Assembly: GCA_015478775.1 (NCBI GenBank)
Contig: JADMKP010000008.1
Location: 587,828-651,827 of the forward strand
DNA length: 64,000 nucleotides
Origin: Fermentimonas sp.
Lineage (GTDB): Bacteria; Bacteroidota; Bacteroidia; Bacteroidales; Dysgonomonadaceae
Direction: 5' to 3'
The position numbers and the translations under genes were made by a program. Shown here in pieces: positions 52,904 to 62,234 of this stretch; positions within the stretch are counted from its first letter, which is position 1; each line of letters begins with the position of its first letter. The notes under the pieces were generated by a model. It did no database searches and had not been told where the DNA came from. It was given only the letters and a program-made list of their open reading frames with translations.

Positions 52904-55900
52904 TTAAAATCTAAAACTCAAATTGATACCATAGGTTAAGGGTGTAGGCATATTTCCTCCTTCAATTCCTTGTACGTTACCACTACTATTGGTTAACTCA
53001 GGATCAATTGTTTTGCTTTCTCTATATATGTAAAAGAGGTTACGAGCGTAAATTGATGCTCCGATACTTTTTACGGGACTGTATTCAGAGAATTTGAAAT
53101 CATAACCCAGTGATAACTCCCTCAATTTAATAAATGTTGCATCGAAAATACTGAATGTTGTTGGTCCGTTTCTATGATTTCTAGACCATGCCTGTGCTGA
53201 TACGCTTTGAGTGTTTGGTGCTACATCTGTAACATCATATGAACCGTCGGCATTGAATGTGACATTGGCTGTAACTCCATCAGAAACTACTCCATTTTCG
53301 CGAATTCCATTAGCTGCTGTTTCGGGAAGGGTACCTGAATACATTGCTACTGCATAGGTTTGTGAAAAGAAATTACCACCTACGCGCGAGTCGACAAGAA
53401 AATTAAATCTCAGATTCTTATATCGCAAACCATTTTGGAAACTCCAAAGAAAGTCGGGTAACACACTGCCAAGTGGCACAATTTGCTGTGTTCGCATATA
53501 TAGTCCGTTTTCATCTACTACTTTTTGTCCATCGGGAGCATATACAAAGTCGTATCCTTCTATCTGACCGTAACTTTTACCTTCTTGTGCTGTTAGAGTA
53601 ACAAGTGTAGTACTTAGATTTAGCTTGTTTACAGCATCAGAAAGTTTAATTATTTTGTTGTTGTTTTTTGAGAAGTTGATAGTTGTATTCCAGTCCCAGT
53701 TGTGACTTCTCACCGGATTTATACCTAATATTACTTCAAAACCTCTGTTATTTATTTCACCAGCATTGATTAATTTAGAAGAGTATCCAAATGCATCTGA
53801 AGTAGGTAGTGAAATTATCTGGTTGCGGCTGGTATTGTTGTAATAAGTGAAATCGAGATTAATTAGATCACGGAAAAAGTTTAATTGCAATCCTGTTTCA
53901 AGTGAAGAAGTAATCTCGGGCTTCAGATTTATATTATTTAATTGATTGGGTAAAGTATATGCACTTCGGCCATTAAATGAATTAACCGCTTGATAAACTT
54001 TATAAAGTTGATATGGATCTGTATCATTTCCCACCTGAGCCCATCCTAAACGAAACTTAGCAAAAGAAAGCCAGTTCTGGTTGCGTAAAGTTGGCAATTC
54101 GCTAAGAATAAAGGATGAAGTTATAGAAGGGTAAAAGTAAGAATTGTGCTCTACGGGGAGCGTTGAAGACCAGTCGTTTCGGAATGTACCATCTAAGTAA
54201 ACAGTACTGCGCCAGCCGTAAGATACGCTACCGTAAACCGATGAGAGCTGTTTTTTATATATTCCGGTTGAAGGGTTTATAATTGTTGATGTTGCATTAT
54301 TGAGACTGTAATAATTTGGTATTATAAGACCTCCTGAAGTTGAAATATCACTTATCCTTCTGTTTCTTTGGAGGAAGTTGGTACCTGCATTGGCAACAAA
54401 GGAATGGTTATTCCAACTTTTGTTGACTGTGGCTAGTAATTCGTAATTAAACTCTTCATACTTCTGATTATATTCCTGATAAGAAGATTGCGAACGTGAG
54501 TTATAAGCTATTCTATCTTGAAAATCGTAATCATATATATCGGAATTTAAACGTCCAGTAACGGATAGCCATGGAGTGGGGGTTAATACGATACCAAAAT
54601 TGCCATAGAGTCTGTTTCTGTCTTCCTCGAGATAACTTTCGTAGGCCGACCAGTAAGGATTGTCGATATATTTTGTTTTCTCATCCGCAACGGTGTTCTG
54701 ATATCCTGTGCGATTCCATGCTCTGGGAGTGCCATCGGGTCTTTTATATTCACTAAGTTTTTTATAATCAACCTGTACATGACCCCACTGATAAGCCTCT
54801 AAGATAATATTTCTGTTGGAAGCGCCAGTCCAAGGACGCCCAGTTGTTGAAGTTTTAATGTAATTAGCGCTTGCAAAAAATGAAAGCAGATCGCCCGTTA
54901 CATTCCCTGAAATACTTAAACTGTTTTTTCCTAATGATGAATTTGGAACAGTGCCTGTTACATTTTTATTTGTGAATGACACTCTGAAAGCAGAGTTTTC
55001 ATTTGATTTAGATAACGATATATTATTGGTATTTGCTAAACCTGTATTAAAGAAATAATGAACATCATTTTCGGGATATACCCATGGTTGTGGATTTAGA
55101 TAATCCTCGGGATATTCAGGATCGAGATTATACCAATGGAGTACAGGCGTACCGTCGAGTTTGGGTCCCCAGTTTTCATCACCAGCATAATCTACAATAT
55201 TATACGTTGTACCGTTGATTTGAGCAGTGCTGAATGAAGTATTATATCCACCACCATAAAGTTTTTGACGCTCGGGAAGTCTGACAACATTTTCTAGCTC
55301 CAAACCTGTATTTATTTCAATATTGATCTTACCATCTCCACCTTTTCCGGTTTTTGTTGTGATAAGAATAACACCATTTGATGCCCGTGAACCGTAAAGC
55401 GCTGCTGCTGATGGTCCTTTTAATACATTGACACTTGCAATATCATCGGGATTAATATCTTGAATTGTGCTTCCCATATCTTTTCCTGCACTACCGTTTA
55501 TTGTAGATGAACTATTAAGTTCACTATTGTCAAGCGGTACCCCATCAATTACATAAAGTGGTTGATTATTGCCAGTTATGGAGTTGATTCCTCTTAATGT
55601 GATTCTTGAAGAACCACCCAAATTACTTCCACCTGAGATTACCTGAAGTCCAGCAATTTTTCCGGAAAGAGCACTCATTGGATTCGTTGGTCTTGTTTGA
55701 AAGGCTTCTGAAGAAACATCCTGCACTGCATAACCTAATGCTTTTCTTTCTCGTGGAATGTTCAAAGAAGTAATTACAACTTCATTTAAAGTTGTGGTTG
55801 CCTCAATAAGTTTGATATTGACCGTTGCAGATTCTTCTACAGAATAAATTAGATCTTCAAATCCTATATAAGAAAATTTGAGTGTGGTACCTATAGCTGT

Positions 55901-56083
55901 ACTTATACGGAAATTACCATCTATGTCTGAAACTGTACCGCTGTCACTATTGACAATTGTAACTCCTGATAGTGGCTCATTATACTGATCGGTAACTTTT
56001 CCTGTAATAACTGCGGTTTGTTCACTTTGTGCATATGCACCAAGTATTATTAGTTGAATTAAGAATACAAAAATTAACTTCAT
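52904..56083 (-). CDS. SusC/RagA-family TonB-linked outer membrane channel
   Basis: 1059 residues. Signal peptide ending GAYAQ, a carboxypeptidase-regulatory-like domain (about 25-95, ITGKVTDQYNEPLSGV), the plug (about 110-245, LRGINSITGNNQPLYVIDGV, SVNVLKGPSAAALYG) and a 22-strand barrel to the C-terminal NLSFRF. Imports a large nutrient, glycan or peptide, using TonB energy. No STN signalling domain is present, so it probably does not signal to an anti-sigma factor. First gene of susC-susD-tlpA. Confidence 0.95.
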   Translation of the reverse strand: MKLIFVFLIQLIILGAYAQSEQTAVITGKVTDQYNEPLSGVTIVNSDSGTVSDIDGNFRISTAIGTTLKFSYIGFEDLIYSVEESATVNIKLIEATTTLNEVVITSLNIPRERKALGYAVQDVSSEAFQTRPTNPMSALSGKIAGLQVISGGSNLGGSSRITLRGINSITGNNQPLYVIDGVPLDNSELNSSSTINGSAGKDMGSTIQDINPDDIASVNVLKGPSAAALYGSRASNGVILITTKTGKGGDGKINIEINTGLELENVVRLPERQKLYGGGYNTSFSTAQINGTTYNIVDYAGDENWGPKLDGTPVLHWYNLDPEYPEDYLNPQPWVYPENDVHYFFNTGLANTNNISLSKSNENSAFRVSFTNKNVTGTVPNSSLGKNSLSISGNVTGDLLSFFASANYIKTSTTGRPWTGASNRNIILEAYQWGHVQVDYKKLSEYKRPDGTPRAWNRTGYQNTVADEKTKYIDNPYWSAYESYLEEDRNRLYGNFGIVLTPTPWLSVTGRLNSDIYDYDFQDRIAYNSRSQSSYQEYNQKYEEFNYELLATVNKSWNNHSFVANAGTNFLQRNRRISDISTSGGLIIPNYYSLNNATSTIINPSTGIYKKQLSSVYGSVSYGWRSTVYLDGTFRNDWSSTLPVEHNSYFYPSITSSFILSELPTLRNQNWLSFAKFRLGWAQVGNDTDPYQLYKVYQAVNSFNGRSAYTLPNQLNNINLKPEITSSLETGLQLNFFRDLINLDFTYYNNTSRNQIISLPTSDAFGYSSKLINAGEINNRGFEVILGINPVRSHNWDWNTTINFSKNNNKIIKLSDAVNKLNLSTTLVTLTAQEGKSYGQIEGYDFVYAPDGQKVVDENGLYMRTQQIVPLGSVLPDFLWSFQNGLRYKNLRFNFLVDSRVGGNFFSQTYAVAMYSGTLPETAANGIRENGVVSDGVTANVTFNADGSYDVTDVAPNTQSVSAQAWSRNHRNGPTTFSIFDATFIKLRELSLGYDFKFSEYSPVKSIGASIYARNLFYIYRESKTIDPELTNSSGNVQGIEGGNMPTPLTYGINLSFRF

Positions 56084-56129
56084 GTGATTAAGCTGTTTAT
56101 TTATTTGTTAAACGAAATTGGACTAATTA

Positions 56130-56162
56130 ATAAAAAAGCGACTGATTTTAAAATCAGCCGCT
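56130..56162 (-). terminator. Terminator of cysK
   Basis: Palindrome AGCG-A-CTGATTTTAAAATCAG-C-CGCT (56137-56162), with a T run following on the minus strand. It stands between cysK and susC. Confidence 0.8.
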
Positions 56163-56318
56163 CTATTTTATGATACTCAAGTTCTAATTCAAGTATGCAT
56201 GTTTGTAGGCTGATTATGTTTTTTACTACAACACCTTTTCATTGTTGTTATATAAATAACCATCATACCATACATGCTATTAAAACCTTTGTTCATTTGT
56301 AAGTATATTAATTTATTA

Positions 56319-57287
56319 TTAATCTTCAACTTTTGAAAGTTGTAAAGGATATTCCTCGAAAGCGTAAAGAACTGTAGACAGATAACGTTCACCTGTATCA
56401 GGAAGTATCACAACAATATTTTTACCTTCATTTTCAGGTTCAAGTGCCAATTGTAATGCTGCATATACTGCTGCTCCTGATGATATACCTACTAATAGAC
56501 CTTCGGTAGAAGCTAACTTGCGGCTCGTTAGAATGGCATCGTCGTTGTTCACTTTATATACTCGATCTACAACTGAAGCATTGTATGTGCCAGGAATAAA
56601 ACCTGCTCCAATGCCCTGAATCTTGTGAGGTCCGGGACTTCCACCTGATAATACTGGTGAATCTGTAGGTTCTACTGCTACAATTTGTATGTTACGGTTA
56701 AATTCTTTTAAACGTTTGCCAGCACCACTAACAGTACCACCGGTACCTACACCGCTAACAAAAATATCAACTTTGCCATCTGTATCACGCCAAACTTCTT
56801 CACCTGTAGTTGAATAGTGTATTTTAGGGTTAGCTTGGTTTTCAAATTGTTGAAGTATTACCGCATTTTCTATTTCAGATTGAAGCTCCTTTGCTTTTGC
56901 AATAGCTCCCTTCATACCTTCAGGTCCAGGTGTTAATACTAGTTCTGCACCCAGTGCTTTAAGTAAGTTTCTTCTCTCGAGGCTCATAGTCTCAGGCATG
57001 GTAAGTATTACTCGATACTTTTTTATTGTACCCACGAATGAAAGACCAATTCCTGTATTACCACTTGTAGGCTCAATTATTACTGAACCGGGTTTTAGTT
57101 GGCCACTCTTTTCGGCATCTTCAACCATTGAAAGTGCAATTCGGTCTTTTACGCTGCCAAGCGGATTAAAGCTTTCTAATTTAGCAATGATATTTGCTTT
57201 TGCTCTTTCGGATTTAGCAAATTGATTTAGTTTTACAAGTGGGGTATTTCCTATTAATTCTGTGAGATTTTCAGCAATTTTTGTCAT
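56319..57287 (-). CDS. cysK: Cysteine synthase A
   Basis: 322-residue PLP enzyme making cysteine from O-acetylserine and sulfide. The PLP Lys is in [10 protein letters not shown], phosphate-binding loop [11 protein letters not shown] and substrate loop TSGNTGIGL are present; length is standard. It stands alone with its own promoter and terminator. Confidence 0.97.
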   Translation of the reverse strand: MTKIAENLTELIGNTPLVKLNQFAKSERAKANIIAKLESFNPLGSVKDRIALSMVEDAEKSGQLKPGSVIIEPTSGNTGIGLSFVGTIKKYRVILTMPETMSLERRNLLKALGAELVLTPGPEGMKGAIAKAKELQSEIENAVILQQFENQANPKIHYSTTGEEVWRDTDGKVDIFVSGVGTGGTVSGAGKRLKEFNRNIQIVAVEPTDSPVLSGGSPGPHKIQGIGAGFIPGTYNASVVDRVYKVNNDDAILTSRKLASTEGLLVGISSGAAVYAALQLALEPENEGKNIVVILPDTGERYLSTVLYAFEEYPLQLSKVED

Positions 57288-57314
57288 AAATTTGATTTTT
57301 AAATATTATGAAAA

Positions 57315-57322
57315 CAAAGATA
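57315..57322 (-). promoter_or_regulatory. -7 box of cysK
   Basis: TATCTTTG on the minus strand, 27 bases before the cysK start. Confidence 0.5.
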
Positions 57323-57390
57323 GAGGGCTTTTATCGGTTTTGAAATAGCACATTTGTGGTATTTTAAGCGGGTCGGTCTCGAAAAATGAC

Positions 57391-57398
57391 TAAATTTG
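57391..57398 (+). promoter_or_regulatory. -7 box of the LuxR-type regulator
   Basis: TAAATTTG, 32 bases before the GTG start. Confidence 0.4.
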
Positions 57399-57430
57399 TA
57401 GTAATAGTTTAAATAGTTAAAATTTGCTAG

Positions 57431-58075
57431 GTGAGAAATTACATAATTGCAGATAACAGGGATATAACACGAGCAGGATTAATTTCTTATATCAAGGAAA
57501 TAGAAACTGATTATAGATTGACCGAAGTGAGTAGTTACATTGGTTTATTAGATGAACTACGCAAGATCCCTAAGTCAATTGTTATAACCGATTACTCACT
57601 GTTTGATTTTTCATCTCTTGCCCATATGTTGAATATTAAGAGTGGTGCAAGAAAATCTATATGGCTGCTTTTTTCAGAAGAGCCTGGTGAACATTTTTTG
57701 AGACAACTACTATTGACCGACGATTCAATTAGTGTGGTACTAAAGAATTCCTCAAAAAAAAATATTACAGATGCTTTGATTTCCGTAAAAGAAGGTGATG
57801 TTTATTGGTGTGAGTATGCTGAGTCTGTGATGAGGAGTGACATAGAGATCGACAAAGTGGTTATAAATCTTACTGCATCAGAGAAAAATATACTACATGA
57901 AATTGCACTTGGTAAAACAACTAAGCAAATAGCTGTGGAAAAGAACCTGAGTTTCCATACCGTGAATACTCATCGCCGAAATATATATAGCAAGCTTGGT
58001 GTTAATAGTGTTAATGAGGCAACAAGATATGCTTTGCAGGCTGGTTTAATAGATTTGATGGAGTACTATATTTAA
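57431..58075 (+). CDS. LuxR-type response regulator with degenerate receiver
   Basis: 214 residues, GTG start at 57431 (no ATG in frame nearby). N-terminal receiver-like domain with the probable phosphoacceptor in VITDYSLFDF, but the usual acidic pair is reduced to IADNRD. C-terminal LuxR helix-turn-helix is clear: LTASEKNILHEIALGKTT and HTVNTHRRNIYSKLGVNS. It is convergent with hemH, 20 bases away. No histidine kinase is adjacent. Target genes unknown. Confidence 0.88.
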   Translation: MRNYIIADNRDITRAGLISYIKEIETDYRLTEVSSYIGLLDELRKIPKSIVITDYSLFDFSSLAHMLNIKSGARKSIWLLFSEEPGEHFLRQLLLTDDSISVVLKNSSKKNITDALISVKEGDVYWCEYAESVMRSDIEIDKVVINLTASEKNILHEIALGKTTKQIAVEKNLSFHTVNTHRRNIYSKLGVNSVNEATRYALQAGLIDLMEYYI

Positions 58076-58095
58076 AAGGGATTTGTAAATGCAAC

Positions 58096-59061
58096 TTACA
58101 TTTTTTCAATAATATTACATATTGCATCCACCCATTCTTCGTTATAATTAAGTGAGGGAATAAAACTGAACTTTTCACCACCAGCATCCATAAACAGTTT
58201 GCGTGCTTCTATATCTATATCAAATAGTGTCTCCATATTGTCTGAAGGAAATCCTGGAGACATTATGGCAACTTTTTTCCAGCCAAGTTCGGGTAACTTG
58301 CCAATACTTTGATCTAGAAAAGGTTTTAACCAATTATCATCTCTTTGAGAGCTAAAGAACAGTAATGCATCGTTAGGTTTTATGTTGAGTTTATCGCATA
58401 TTAATCGGTTTGTTTCTTTAATTTGATATACGTAGTCGAACTCTTTTCCCTTTTTCCATGGTGTTTCCTGTTGTCTTTTTGGTAAACTATGGTACACAAA
58501 TATCAGTTTATCTATATCATTAATATAAGGCTTTGCGCTTTCTGCCAAAGCGTTGATATACTCGGGATGATTAAAATATGGTTGTGTAATTTTTAATCTG
58601 AAAGAATGATGATGTCTATAGAAAACTTCTCCTATCTCTTTGATTGTTGTTTGGGTAGTTGACTGTGCAAAGTGGGGATAGAGCGGAAAGATTATAACTT
58701 CATGTAAGAGTGGGCATTTCTGACTAAGCTCTTTAAAAGCACTCCTAATATCGGGCATACCATATCTCATAGCAATTGAGACTGGCACACCTTTTTTGGA
58801 CTCAATAGCTTCTGCAAGCTTGGTCATATTATAAATTATAGGTGAAATGACAGGTTCTTCATTACGCCAGATTAGTTTATATTTTGCTGATGAGCGGGCT
58901 GCTGCTTGTGGTGCTATTATCCTTGTAGCAAGAAGTTTTGATAGCCATCTGGATTTATCAGTCAGCAGCGGATCTGAAAGCATTTCAGCAATAAAATTTT
59001 TTACATCTTCTTTTTCGTTGCTCGCGGGAGTTCCTAAATTTACTAATATTATTCCCCTCAT
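58096..59061 (-). CDS. hemH: Ferrochelatase
   Basis: 321 residues. Inserts iron into protoporphyrin IX, last step of haem synthesis. MRGIILVNLGTPASNEKEDV at the N-terminus, active His in FVYHSLPKRQ and Glu in SPGFPSDNMETLFDI are visible. Third gene of glgB-manA-hemH; it starts one base inside the manA stop. No other haem-synthesis gene is near, so it may serve host or medium protoporphyrin, as inferred for some Bacteroidota. Confidence 0.93.
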   Translation of the reverse strand: MRGIILVNLGTPASNEKEDVKNFIAEMLSDPLLTDKSRWLSKLLATRIIAPQAAARSSAKYKLIWRNEEPVISPIIYNMTKLAEAIESKKGVPVSIAMRYGMPDIRSAFKELSQKCPLLHEVIIFPLYPHFAQSTTQTTIKEIGEVFYRHHHSFRLKITQPYFNHPEYINALAESAKPYINDIDKLIFVYHSLPKRQQETPWKKGKEFDYVYQIKETNRLICDKLNIKPNDALLFFSSQRDDNWLKPFLDQSIGKLPELGWKKVAIMSPGFPSDNMETLFDIDIEARKLFMDAGGEKFSFIPSLNYNEEWVDAICNIIEKM

Positions 59062-60050
59062 TATCCAGCAAACACCTCTAGTAGTTTACAATGGTTATTG
59101 GGTGAAATCTCTATATAATTTGTTTCGGCTGGAATGAGCAAGGATTCGCCACGCTCAATAAATAAAGAGTTCCCTTTATTATCAACTAGGTTTAGACTTC
59201 CTTCAAGACACATATATATAACGAAAGAGTCTTTTTTAGAATAATCGCGTTTTGTAAATTCATTGAGTTCTAATAGGTTGGTAGTGAAATATGGACAAGT
59301 AACCAATTCTACTGGTTTATTAAGCTCTTTATTGTATTCTGTTTGATATGTGTCGTATAGCTTAAAGTCGATTGCATCTTTGGCAAGCTCTGTATGAAGT
59401 TCGCGAGAATTACCTTGAGCGTCTTTACGATTATAATCATATATACGATATGTAATATTTGATGTTTGTTGAATCTCAGCAATAAAGCAACCTGCTCCGA
59501 TGGCGTGAACCCGACCGGCTGGTAGGAAAAACACGTCGCCCTCTTTTACTGTATGCTTTTTAAGACTGTCAGTAAAACTGTTGTCTTCGATGCTTTTCTC
59601 GTATTCATGGGGGCTGATATCTTTTTCGAAACCTGTATATAAAAAGGCTCCGGGTGCTGCTTTTACAACATACCACATTTCGGTTTTTCCAAAAGAATTG
59701 TGTCTTTCTCCTGCTAGTTTATCGTCGGGATGAACTTGAATTGAAAGGTCGTCTTGAGCATCTATAAACTTAATAAGGAGTGGGAATTTATTTCCAAATT
59801 TATGGTAAACTTCTGCTCCAACTAACTTCTCTCGTGATTCTGATAGAAGAGATTTAAGTGAGGTGCCTGCCAAATGACCGTTTTCGATTATTGAGATATC
59901 ACCTTCTACTCCCGAAATTTCCCAACTCTCGCCAATGCCATCTTGTATGGGTTCGATATTTTTGAAACTAGTTATGTCTGATCCTCCCCAAATAATTGAT
60001 TTTAGTATTGGTTTGAATTTTAAAGGGTATAAATTGCTATTGATTGTCAT
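59061..60050 (-). CDS. manA: Mannose-6-phosphate isomerase, class I
   Basis: 329-residue zinc enzyme converting fructose-6-phosphate and mannose-6-phosphate. Zinc ligands are visible in LSIQVHPDDKLA (Gln, His), GKTEMWYVV (Glu) and FFLPAGRVHAIGAGC (His). Shorter than E. coli ManA (about 390) but like other short forms of this class. Lies three bases after glgB and overlaps hemH by one base. Confidence 0.92.
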   Translation of the reverse strand: MTINSNLYPLKFKPILKSIIWGGSDITSFKNIEPIQDGIGESWEISGVEGDISIIENGHLAGTSLKSLLSESREKLVGAEVYHKFGNKFPLLIKFIDAQDDLSIQVHPDDKLAGERHNSFGKTEMWYVVKAAPGAFLYTGFEKDISPHEYEKSIEDNSFTDSLKKHTVKEGDVFFLPAGRVHAIGAGCFIAEIQQTSNITYRIYDYNRKDAQGNSRELHTELAKDAIDFKLYDTYQTEYNKELNKPVELVTCPYFTTNLLELNEFTKRDYSKKDSFVIYMCLEGSLNLVDNKGNSLFIERGESLLIPAETNYIEISPNNHCKLLEVFAG

Positions 60051-60053
60051 AAT

Positions 60054-62072
60054 TTATTTTTTGCTGTTATTTCTTTTTAATACGATTGCTGTTCTAGCGG
60101 GTAGATATAATTTAAGCCATCCCTTATCTTCTTTTGCATAAAGAGGATCGAAATGCGTAAAGTGATGCACCGATTTGTCATTTGAGTCGAATCCTCCAAA
60201 TTTCTTGTCATCGGTGTCAAGTATTATTTTATATTCATCTTGTGGAACTAATAGTCCATAATTACTATATGAATTGGAAGGGTGAAAATTAAAGACAAAT
60301 AGCATATCTTCTCTCATATAAGATAAGATGCTGTCGTCATTTCTATCGCATATTTTTATTATTTTAGAATCTTGGAAATTGTGAAACGAGTTGATGAGTG
60401 ATATCATTGCTTTATCGAAATCGCCCATATAGTGGTACTTAAGATTTTGATCATCGGCTAAATTCCATTGGCGACGAGCGTACTTATATGACCAGTCATT
60501 TCCTTCTCGAGGGAAATCGATCCATTCGGGGTGACCAAATTCATTTCCCATGAAGTTGAGATAGCCTCCATTTATTGTTGATGCTGTAACTAATCTAATC
60601 ATTTTATGAAGTGCTATACCGCGCTCAACCCTATGTGTGCTTTCGGTTAGCTTAGACATATGCCAGTACATGTCTGAGTCTATAAGGCGAAAGATTATTG
60701 TTTTATCTCCCACAAGAGCTTGATCGTGACTCTCAGCATATGAAATGGTCTTTTCATCGGAGCGACGGTTGGTTATTTCCCACCAAATGGATCCGGGACT
60801 CCAGTCTTCATCTCTTTTCTCTTTTATAGTTTTAATCCAGAAGTCGGGAATATTCATTGCCATTCGGTAATCAAAGCCATATCCTCCCAATTCTGGTTTT
60901 ACAGCTAATCCGGGCATTCCACTAACCTCTTCGGCGATTGTGATTGCATGGGGGTTTATCTCATGTATTAGTTGATTGGCGAGTGTTAAATAACATATTG
61001 CGTCGCCATCTTGCCTCTCATTATAATAATCGCTATAATCACTAAACGACTCTTCGAGGCCGTGATTATAATATATCATTGATGTGACGCCATCGAATCT
61101 GAAGCCATCGAATTTAAATTCCTCTAGCCAATATTTGCAATTGGAAAGTAGGAAATGGAGTACTTCATCTTTACTATAGTCAAAACAGAGTGAGTCCCAA
61201 GCTGTGTGATATCTTTTGGCTGGATTGCTATGGAAATACAGATCGTAAGATCCATCTATACTTCCAATTCCTTCTTTTTCGTTTTTGACAGAGTGAGAAT
61301 GAACAATATCCATTATAACTGCTATGCCCATGTCATGAGCTGCATCTATAAGTTCACGAAGTTCATCGGGTGTGCCGTTTCGGGAGGAAGGTGCAAAATA
61401 ACTTGAAACATGATATCCAAAGGATCCGTAATATGGATGTTCTTGGATTGCCATAATTTGAATGGCATTATAACCATTTTCTTTTATACGCGGAAGAATA
61501 TTTTCTCTGAATTCGTTGTAGGTACCCACCTTTTCATCAGATGTAGACATGCCCACATGCGTTTCGTAGATGAGAAGAGGGGATGTGCTTGGTATGAAGT
61601 TGTTATGTCTAAATGTGTACTTTGTTTCAGGTTCCCACACCTGAGCACTGAATATATATGTGTTGTTGTCTTGCACAACTCGTTTGCACCATGCAGGTAT
61701 TCTCTCACCCGATCCACCATGCCAACTTACGTATAATTTATAGAGGTCGCCATGTTTAATCTTATCACTAGAGAGGTTGATTTCCCAAACTCCTCCTTCT
61801 GCTTTTGTTAACTTGTACTCATCGAGCTTTTGCCAGTTGTTGAATGTGCCTATGAGGTGAATTTCTGTGGCGTTTGGTGCCCATTCACGTAAAACCCATC
61901 CCTCGGGTGTTTTATTGAGACCAAAATAATTGTGGCCATTAGCAAAATCTGATAAAGTGATTTTACCTCCTTTAGTGAGATGACTTAAACGTTTCTGATA
62001 ATAATTGTGGCGACCATTAATCGCTCTGGAGTATGGCGCTAGCCAAGGATCGTTTTTTATAATTTCAAGCAT
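60054..62072 (-). CDS. glgB: 1,4-alpha-glucan branching enzyme
   Basis: About 672 residues, GH13. N-terminal CBM48 (REWAPNATEIHLIGTFNNW), catalytic barrel with nucleophile in FDGFRFDGVTSM, acid/base in ITIAEEVSGMP, and YAESHDQALVG. Makes alpha-1,6 branches in glycogen. The ATG at 62072 is preferred to a TTG two codons upstream. First of three genes with manA and hemH. Confidence 0.94.
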   Translation of the reverse strand: MLEIIKNDPWLAPYSRAINGRHNYYQKRLSHLTKGGKITLSDFANGHNYFGLNKTPEGWVLREWAPNATEIHLIGTFNNWQKLDEYKLTKAEGGVWEINLSSDKIKHGDLYKLYVSWHGGSGERIPAWCKRVVQDNNTYIFSAQVWEPETKYTFRHNNFIPSTSPLLIYETHVGMSTSDEKVGTYNEFRENILPRIKENGYNAIQIMAIQEHPYYGSFGYHVSSYFAPSSRNGTPDELRELIDAAHDMGIAVIMDIVHSHSVKNEKEGIGSIDGSYDLYFHSNPAKRYHTAWDSLCFDYSKDEVLHFLLSNCKYWLEEFKFDGFRFDGVTSMIYYNHGLEESFSDYSDYYNERQDGDAICYLTLANQLIHEINPHAITIAEEVSGMPGLAVKPELGGYGFDYRMAMNIPDFWIKTIKEKRDEDWSPGSIWWEITNRRSDEKTISYAESHDQALVGDKTIIFRLIDSDMYWHMSKLTESTHRVERGIALHKMIRLVTASTINGGYLNFMGNEFGHPEWIDFPREGNDWSYKYARRQWNLADDQNLKYHYMGDFDKAMISLINSFHNFQDSKIIKICDRNDDSILSYMREDMLFVFNFHPSNSYSNYGLLVPQDEYKIILDTDDKKFGGFDSNDKSVHHFTHFDPLYAKEDKGWLKLYLPARTAIVLKRNNSKK

Positions 62073-62117
62073 TGTCAATAACTGATTTATCGGTTACTGA
62101 ATTGTAATTCAATAAGA

Positions 62118-62125
62118 CAAAGATA
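62118..62125 (-). promoter_or_regulatory. -7 box of the glgB-manA-hemH operon
   Basis: TATCTTTG on the minus strand, 45 bases before the glgB ATG. Confidence 0.5.
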
Positions 62126-62158
62126 AGAAATAGTACGGAATGATTTGATAAAATAATA

Positions 62159-62166
62159 TATCTTTG
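62159..62166 (+). promoter_or_regulatory. -7 box of the PDZ protein gene
   Basis: TATCTTTG followed by CA, 68 bases before the start. Confidence 0.45.
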
Positions 62167-62234
62167 CAATGTTATCACTTTAATGATGTGATAATATTTT
62201 TTTATCAACGTTACAATTATAGACATATATTGCA

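Noticed and set aside
56163..56318. Small ORF or RNA between susC terminator and cysK
   Set aside because: AT-rich, no hairpin, no promoter pair and no motif; only a stop-free stretch overlapping the end of cysK.
61410..61736. 108-codon ORF opposite glgB
   Set aside because: Antisense to conserved GH13 sequence and without recognisable domain.
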